Assembly: GCA_963070105.1 (NCBI GenBank)
Contig: OY718806.1
Coordinates: 4,299,865-4,363,864 of the forward strand
Source of the DNA: Litomosoides sigmodontis
Lineage: Eukaryota; Nematoda; Chromadorea; Rhabditida; Onchocercidae
DNA length: 64,000 nucleotides
Direction: 5' to 3'
Part shown: positions 56,069 to 64,000 of the stretch, one piece after another
How positions within the stretch are numbered: position 1 is the first letter of the stretch
Layout: every line of letters begins with the position of its first letter
The notes under the pieces: model-generated
Databases searched by the model: none
The model's input: only the letters and a program-made list of their open reading frames with translations
What the model was told of the DNA's origin: nothing
Made by a program: the position numbers and the translations under genes

Positions 56069-58908
56069 TCAACAAAGAGAAGCTTTAATCTCTCCGTTGT
56101 CAGAAACTATTATTCCACTAAATTTCACTTGCTTCTCGCATAATTTTGGTAATATTACGGTTACCTTAATTTCCATAGCACCTAGCTCTTCGTTATCAAT
56201 CATTTCTATTCCTTCGATCACAATCCCACTGGCCATCAATGTTGAATTCGATTCCCGATAAAAATGCAAATTTGTGCCGACTAATTCCGCTGGATCATTG
56301 GCATTAAATTCATAATTTAGTGATTCTAGTTCGGTCATAATTAATTTCGTACATTCCGGAGATGGTTTGGCACTGCAACACACCGCGCTTTATTTCAGCA
56401 CTACAAGCATGTCTTTTATTCTGTCTAGAGATTACTAGACTAGTATTCGTATATAAGTTTATTCTTTTGATTGATGAGCAGTTGATTTTTTGATCTTACT
56501 TCTCTTCACCGAATGTGATACCTCTTTTCATAGCTTCTTTTAAGCATCACATGTGTCACCTTTAACTTTGATAAGCTAATTAAATAAATAAATTTCGTAA
56601 AAGTTACTTCGCTCTTTTCAAAATTTCCACTTTTCGTCAGATGGAAAGTGATGAGAGAGTACTATCACTAGTTCAGCATATTTTTTCAGCAACTTACTGA
56701 AATTTAATTAAATTCACCATAGTGCTAATGCCACTGGTTTTTTTTCCAGTCGAGCAGCAACAGCGGTGAAAGCATAAACGGCTTTGATTATAGCTTCTGC
56801 AGTTGTTGTTTGCTTGTAATTAAGTTCCATCGTTTGGATATCAATTTTTGAGCAAATGTTATCACTATTTACGTTCGATATATTACAGTTGCACATCTGC
56901 AAGTTCGAAAATCAATTTAATCCTGAAAATGTATAAAAATGCCTCGTCGCCTTAGAAAAAGCGTAAAAGTTAGTAAAAATGAACGGAGGCATTTATTGTA
57001 AGATCGAAAATGAGAAGTTAAGAAAATGTATCCATGCGATTTATAGATGAAATGACCTATGGAACTAACAAAATTAAGGTTACTTGTTGCATGAAGGAAC
57101 TGAATAGCGAATACGACTGACATTTGTTTTTTAACAATCGCAAAAAATAATTTTTAAATTGTGACAAGTCACGCTGCTGTTGACGCAAGTATATTATCTA
57201 AAATAACGTCGGAATGTTAGCAGTACAGATGAATTCAACTCTTTAAAGTCTGCAAAGCAACACAAAGTTGTCGAATAGGCACCTGAACACCTGAATTTAA
57301 TGCAAACTCTGATGGCTCTCTCTCAGATTGCTGTTTGCTCGTATCCAATTCAATTGCAATCCATGTTTTATCAGTGTCAAAATTCTTTCCATCAAGTAAT
57401 TTCCTAATCTAAAAGTATTTTGAATTAAAATTGAAGTCTACAAGAAACTGTGCTGGTTATGAAAGAAGCAAAAATAGGACTTCTAGAGACAATATGAAAT
57501 TTACCCTGTAATAATGAAATTTAAAAAGGAAAAAAAATAACTAGCTGCAAAAAGATTTTAAAACAAAATTTACCTCCTTTCTAGGTAAAAGCGTTAGTAT
57601 AATTTGACTGTCTGAATCTCGAATGATCTGTTCAAAATTGGGAGTTTCTGGATAAATCAGTTCGGAAATGAAAATATTTTTCTGTTGCAATTTGCTAATA
57701 AGGCGGCCTATTAGTTTATCCTCCTCGGCACTTCTCACAATTGCTACCAGATTGCTATTTAAGTATTTCATAAGCCTTGTAAATGCCTAAAATGTAATTG
57801 GTGCTATAATCAAGTGAGAAAATAAAATCTTCGCTTATTTAGATTTTTTTTAAAATTTGACTGTTTGAAATCATTATTCCGATGGAATGATTTGTTTTTG
57901 CTTAATAGGCGAATAAGCTAACATCAATGAAAACTGTCAGTGTTGGCGCAGTTGTAGCAAAATTAGGTACACTCATTTGTGTCAATTCATCGGCTACTGC
58001 ATAGTTGTAGGCCAGCAATGGCAAGGGTGTAGTTTGGAGAACTGAAGCGACTGCTCTCGCCGATGCAGTGTCCTTCGGCAAAAGCAATCCTTAAATTTAT
58101 GCAAATAAATTATCACTTGTCTTGTCATTGAGTAGCGCATCATTCATAAACGCGACTCTAACTCAATTTAGATATGCACCAAGAAGGCGGAAGAAATCAT
58201 GGTTTCTCGATCTGCATTCATCAGATTCATAAAAACCAAGTGAATTCAAAAATTTGAGCGTTTGCGAAATTGCCTCCTTTGGCTTTGAACATGTATCGCC
58301 AACATAAAAGCCTAAAAGCACACTGATTAAGTGAATAACTTCTGCTGCACGACCCAAACATAATGGCTTCTCCCAAAGTTGGCTATAATTTTTTTTAAAT
58401 TAAGAAAGAGTTCATCTAAATGCTTTTGCAATGAAACAGAAGAACTGATAGTTTCAGCAAACTTGTTTTCAAATTATTAGTTTTCGAATTCTGATTCCAG
58501 TGAGTTAGTGCCCATTGAACTGCAACGATATCTTGAACTGCTTCCGCACGTAACTTCACGCAATCCTCCTCATGTAATGGAAATGCTGCACCGATCTGAT
58601 ACTGTAATTATACATTATCTACGCGAAATTACAGGTCTTATCCACTAGCTTCTTTAGAGATTTGCCCTAAATGATACCAAAGAAAAGGAATGCTTTTGTA
58701 ACTCTTGACGTCATCCTGTTCCTGATATTTGCTTCATACACTTGCTTGCAATTACCATTGGTGGAAGTTGAAGGTGAAAATGACGAACTTTATTATCATC
58801 GGGTTGTATTCGGAATGGATCATAAACAGAGCAAGATGGAGCTGAGATCAGGCAATTAACAAATAAAATAATAGTGACCACTTCAAGCAGTATGTTAATT
58901 CCTTTCAT
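56069..58908 (-). CDS. Class C receptor-type ligand-binding (Venus-flytrap) protein, no helices of its own
   Basis: Exons (high to low): 58908-58756, 58601-58438, 58382-58180, 58089-57923, 57786-57574, 57408-57283, 56896-56718, 56372-56069. They join in phase to 502 residues. The first exon starts MKGINILLEVVTIILFVNCL, a typical signal peptide. The periplasmic-binding-protein fold of family 3 receptors follows: YQIGAAFPLHEEDC, ALTHWNQ, LGFYVGDTCSKPKEAIS, FFRLLGLLLPKDTASARAVA, PLLAYNYAVADELT, LVAIVRSAEEDKLIGRLI, and the domain end AIIKAVYAFTAVAARL then VGTNLHFY. It stops at TGA (56069-56071) after a short C-terminal segment with no membrane helix. Either it is a secreted or decoy-like ectodomain, or splicing at GTTTCT (56107) joins it in phase to the receptor downstream. 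The 58438 donor (TTCT|GTTTCA) is the weakest call. Confidence 0.75.
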
Positions 58909-61900
58909 TTTACACTCACCGCCGAGTGAATTTTAGTAGTTTTCAGCTTTCATTTGCTGCAAAATAATTTATTTTTATATTTAACCATTTCATTTTTGGA
59001 TTGAAGAAAGTTTGATTTCTCGTTGGTCCTGCATTGGTGCATTTTTTTCAATGGAAGAGATGCACTTGGTGGTCCATCAAATAAAAGAGGTCATCACAAT
59101 GGAAGCAATTTCAAAAGGCTTTCAAAAAGCTTTTTTTTCAAATCAAAACTTTTGTTCATTCATTGCTTGTTCTTGCAGGGATTCAAATGCGACGTGATAG
59201 TTATTATAGTTGGTCAATTGGTACGAAGTGAATTATAGACGAAGAATCAAACTGTCTTTCAAAGATTTACTGTGAGAAATAGATGTTCGATAGTAGTAAT
59301 TTTTAATTTATTTAAAGGAGAACAGTCAGAAGCGTTGCAGGAGAATAACGACGAGGAAAGACGAAGGATACAATAAAGAAACATCGACAATCTCTTCGGC
59401 AAACTCAACATAAATGAAATAAAAATTACTACTATCAAACATGAATTGATTGAAGTTTCTACAATCCTTTTGTCCGTAATGATAATGGCGATAACAGTGG
59501 TATTACAACAACCATGCTGTTGTAGGAAAATTTTACAGCAACGGTATCTTTGTACTGCACCGGTGATCATCCCCAAAATTCCAGCATGAAGAGAGGAAGA
59601 AAAGATAGCAATCTTTCTGATGAGGGATATCGTTGTGAACAAGACTAAAGAATAAAATTTCAAAAATTCTACGACATAATAGAACCAGTGTGGTGACCTA
59701 TGTTTGTGGCGTTCCAACGCGGTAAGCGAGCAAAAAAAAATTAGAACACCAGCAGCAACTGCAAGGAAACGAGAACACCCGTTAAGAAGATTGATTTTCA
59801 AATGAAATACCTTCGGAACTGCTTTCAATCCAAAGCTTCTTACCGTTTATCAGCAAATTTTGATAGGTTAGTTGATTAGATTTGAAGCAATCTCCCCCAC
59901 TAGTTCTAGAATTCTTAAAACCAGCAGACTTCAAATTCAGTTATGATTGATCTAGAATTTGGAAAATGTTCGTTGCTACGGGATGAGTCAAATTAAATTA
60001 TTTGAAAACCACACTCTTCTCGTCCTACAGGCACTTCTTATTTAAACCGTACTTAAGTCTTGGCTGTGTTCCGGTAACTTCAGTCTTTCTAGATGATCTG
60101 CCTTCAGGGGAGAAAATTTATGACAATCGTTTTCGACAATACAAAAATATGAAGATGTGAAAAAGGAAGAAACAAACATTCTACTCTTGAAAAACTGATT
60201 TAACGTTTCTAAGATGGACTGATAGCGGAAAAGAGAAGGGAAAATTAAGAATAATGAAAAGCAAAGGAGGAAAATGTTGAAGTTTTTCATTTTGTTTACA
60301 ACAAAAATAAAATGAAATGAATACGTCGTTCATTAGAATTGTGTGTTCAACGACACTGTTAGATCGGCGAGACTTAGATCTGGTTTTGCTCAGTTAAGTG
60401 TTGTTGAACAAGGTTGTCTCCTATTAAGTGCATACCGTGAAGGTTCCACTCATCAATGAACCAACGGCTCCTAATAGAATTTCATTAATGTTACGAACGT
60501 CATCGCTTTCGTAATTGATTTACATAAATTCGTCCACTTCTGAACTTTTATTTGATTAGTTTCATTTGAGAAATTTTGCGCCATTTATTGCATAATTTTA
60601 GATTTTACATTTTCCAATGGAAAATTCTGTTTTAGCGCTATAAGAAATTTTCAAAATTTTTGCGATATAAAGGAATTGCTGATAGTGATGGAAAGAAATA
60701 AAGGTTAATTTAGATTTGAAACATAAAAAAAATTTTTGTCCTACTAAATCAAAGTTCTGAAGAGCCTTTTGCAAAATAATCTATTAAAAAATTTTAAGAG
60801 CAAAATAATCGATTCACCGGGTTGTATTTTCTTAAAACGCGAAGGCAACCATCAGTTTGCTTTTTCACGAGCGGCGAAACAGGAAAGCAAGACGATAAAA
60901 TTAACTTTTCTGTTGAACTGACCAATCTCCATGTAGATAGCTTTTGCTGATAAGTGAAGTGAAAGTGTTGCTACTCTTCTTTTTGTAAATAATTTATAAA
61001 ACAAAGTGCTAGCCACCGGTTTTTTATTCAAGAGAGCGAGTCCTCTCTAACATTTAATAGAGTAACAGAGATGAAAAGCTAAGAAATTTTGGAATTAAGA
61101 ATTAAAAGAATTTGGAAGGGCTAAAGAAATGTGCTTAGGAATGCAACAGTGGAATGCCAAGTGAAACTGTGTGATAGGAAGCTGTAATACTGCACGGATA
61201 TAATGTTCAAATGTCATGTTTCCAAATTGAATTAAAGAGAAGAATTTCATGTATATTTTAGCTATTTTCATCGATTTACATTTAACGGTAGCGTAAAGAA
61301 AGTCATTACGTGGAGCATGAAGGAGGTAAGGAAATAGGAGGCTGAAGGAAATGAACAGATTGAGTGACCAATGAATGATTCTGTACAGGTTGAAGAAGAC
61401 GAATGGTATATGAACTGAAATGAATCTCTGAAAATATTGCTGAAACGAACGGTGCTAGGAATTTGTGCAAGCAAGGCTGTATCGCCCGCCGTGCACTTGT
61501 TAACGTGAAAATTAGAATAGCTTATTGCAGCGTGCAGACCGGACCGTCTACTTCCCAGGCGTTACTCTTTGTGTGGGAGAACTTTGTTTCGAAATTGCTA
61601 GCGGTAGAATCTGTCCTTACCTGTCGTCCTATTGTTCCACGAGTTCGTTCATCTTCCACTATCTTTACGTTGCGCCGTTGTTGATATCTTGATCATCGTC
61701 ACATGATGATAATGCCCATTATTGTCGTTAATGAGATCGGCACGTAATTCCTTCATACCAGTAAAACAGCTTTATAACCATGCAGGTTTTGACTGCTAGA
61801 AATGAAATGGAAGCAACTCAAACCGTGCCACTTCCAAGCCTGAGCGTACCCATCCCCTTATTTCACTGCTTATTATTACAATTTCACTGAGATTTAGTTT

Positions 61901-63830
61901 TTCACCTAAACGCAACAGAACGTCGTCGTTTTCCATTCCTTACTTCTTCATATGTGGATGGTTGCTATCGAATCGCTTTTAAACCTATAGCTGTTACATT
62001 TGAAGAAATTCCAGTCTTTTAGGCGATGAAGATGTGGCTCTAGGCGAGATAAGTTGGCAGGTGGAACAGGCGTGAATGGTACAAAAAATCTCGCATCCTA
62101 CCCTCCACTGATTTCATCGCGTTTTAGCAATTTTTGTGTGTCGCAACTTGGGCACGCATGCGAAAAAATAATGCATAAATATAAAATACAAACGCTTTAT
62201 TGAAATTCATTCAAGTATAATTAAGCAAAAACATGGTTGTTTTAAAGTTAAATACGAGGACATTATTAATTACTTTATGTATTAGGAAATAACGCTAGAT
62301 AACTTTAAAAAGGCTCAGCGTTGTCAGTTACCCAATGTTCCACAAGCGCTATTAATGAAGAAGATGACTAGAGCTAGCTGAAAACTTTTACAAAGGGAAG
62401 CGGAAAGTGGCGAACTTCGAGTTCGTAGAAAATTTAGCTTATCTTTTTCCGTTTAACAATTTTTAAAATACATGTGCGAATATGAAATAAAAGGGTTGTG
62501 ATTGACCGTTGGTTGATAAATCGAATACGAGCAGTGACGCTGCTGAAGAGTGTGTGAAAAAGATTGACGTTGATAGCAACATTTCATTGAAATAAATCGA
62601 TTCAAATTTCAAATAAAGTGAAAAATGTCAATGGGGTCATGGAAGGCAAGAAGTACGAGGGTCATTTTTAACAGGAAGATGGTCTCATGAAAATTAGTCG
62701 TAATGAAGTAACATTATGCATTCAAATTCAAATATCGAATTACATTTTAACGAATGAAAGAAGTTTGCGCTATGAGCTTTTCGTCGCACACTAAATATGG
62801 AGAGGTGTCCATGTGCATCCTATCGTATTTGAAAAAGCTTCAAGTGCTAAGAGCAAACATCACGTGCACATACTGTTTCAGTCGAACTAAGTGATCAGAA
62901 CTTGTTCAATCATTTCACATCGTACATTTCATCCCGTGGAAGCAAAGCAGTATCATAGAGGGTCACTTTACAGCCTCTTCAGAAACCGGTTCGGATCATT
63001 GGTTGTAAGGTACTGTTTGCGCCATGTAATACTTTGCGCTTCACAAACACTATGGATTAAAATTACTTGAAATTTCTATGTTTGCTTGCTACCACATTTT
63101 TCAATTACCACTCTTCCCAATTACCGCCAAATCCGGACATTGTGGCCTCAACTGAGTGGAGCGTTTTTTTCGGTTTGTTACCGTGCGGAAGTTGCAAAAT
63201 TATTTCAAATACAATTTATGCCTCATTGCAAGGTTGCAAGTAAAAACGGTCACCCCAAACTTCCAAAATTATTTTCATATTTTTAAAAAAAGACAGGAGC
63301 AGTGCAGTGTTACATTCGTCTGTTCACTACTTTATGCCAAAATGCATTCATTACTGCACGAGCTCTAATTTATTGTAAAATATCAACACAATTATCAGGT
63401 TGTTTCAAAACGCAATTAATATCTCTTTAAATAGTTTTGTTAAATTCTTTCAATTTAAAATTTATGCGAAACATCTGACCGAAAACGGATTCTAAGTCTG
63501 AAAGAGTAATAACAGTTTCATGCTGTTTTTTCTTTCCACCATAGAGCAGAGCATTTATCACTTCCGTTTTTCCACAGATGGCACCCAATTATTATTTTTC
63601 TTCCAGTTCATACAACCTTTGACGTGCAAATTTCATTAATTTCAAAAAACAATGGTAAAAAAAGCATTCCTTAGATAAGACAAACCAAATGAGTGATTTG
63701 ATTCATCCACAACAACAACGAAAATGGCCCATTAAACGATAGTGATAGTTATATTTTAGATTTTAAATCTTTATTTGATTAGCATGTGTGAATTTTTCTA
63801 TTGTTCTTTCCACGTCAATACCATTACAGA
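58909..63830. other. Gene-free interval upstream of the receptor locus
   Basis: No exon chain or family match is visible on either strand. The promoter of the minus-strand receptor gene should lie at its left end. The longest frame, 59259-59828 (minus, 189 codons), is discussed among the rejected items. Confidence 0.55.
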
Positions 63831-63846
63831 TATATATATATATATC
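63829..63846. repeat. Short AT dinucleotide run
   Basis: About nine AT units near the right edge of the window. Minor simple repeat. Confidence 0.7.
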
Positions 63847-64000
63847 ATTTATTAATTTATTATCGCTCTTTAATCTCACTTCTAAGCGTGCTGTTTTTTT
63901 GGTTTGCTAATTTCGTTCAACATATTCTAAAATTTTTAAATTCACTTGTATTTGAAAATGGGCTCAATAAATGTTTTCATTAAGAAATCGTTGCTTTAAA

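Noticed and set aside
59259..59828. 189-codon minus-strand frame with several hydrophobic segments
   Set aside because: It is long for this AT-rich DNA, but the hydrophobicity follows from T-rich codons. I see no family motif or flanking exon. Expression data could revive it.

Overview
This window is AT-rich eukaryotic DNA with many short GT-AG introns, TTTCAG/TTTTAG-type acceptors and low-complexity intergenic stretches. The readable genes are nematode types: a p120/delta-catenin with fibronectin type III domains, a two-finger GATA factor of the ELT-1 type, coatomer beta-prime, a phafin (PH-FYVE) protein, an HSP-25-like small heat shock protein and class C receptor genes. I infer a parasitic (clade III/spirurid, possibly filarial) nematode because introns and intergenic gaps are larger than in Caenorhabditis. 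The species cannot be fixed from sequence alone. I assembled all exon models by eye, using reading-frame continuity, splice dinucleotides and family similarity.

Layout: 158-5329 (+) is the 3' part of a jac-1/p120-catenin gene and runs off the left edge. 5330-19266 has no gene I can support and is probably the long upstream regulatory region of the next gene; it holds a cluster of WGATAR sites at 17.88-18.18 kb. 19267-26784 (+) is a complete seven-exon elt-1 gene, with a ~0.9 kb perfect AAT array in the 4 kb intron between its two zinc-finger exons. 26785-32079 is gene-free. 32080-37940 (-) is a complete 17-exon copb-2 gene. 39169-41385 (+) is a complete eight-exon phafin gene, divergent from copb-2, with a possible alternative last exon at 41688-41816. 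45144-46860 (+) is an hsp-25-like gene. 48817-49255 (+) may be three exons of an unrecognised gene. 49792-58908 (-) holds two adjacent class C receptor ectodomains, only the second followed by seven transmembrane helices. 58909-64000 has no supportable gene.

The genes are not a functional cluster. They cover cadherin-linked cell adhesion (JAC-1), epidermal fate (ELT-1), COPI traffic (COPB-2), endosomal PI3P/phosphoinositide signalling (phafin), chaperoning (HSP-25) and chemical signalling (class C GPCR). The most unusual item is the receptor locus: tandem ligand-binding domains that may be one protein, a much reduced cysteine-rich linker, and two alternative cytoplasmic tails.
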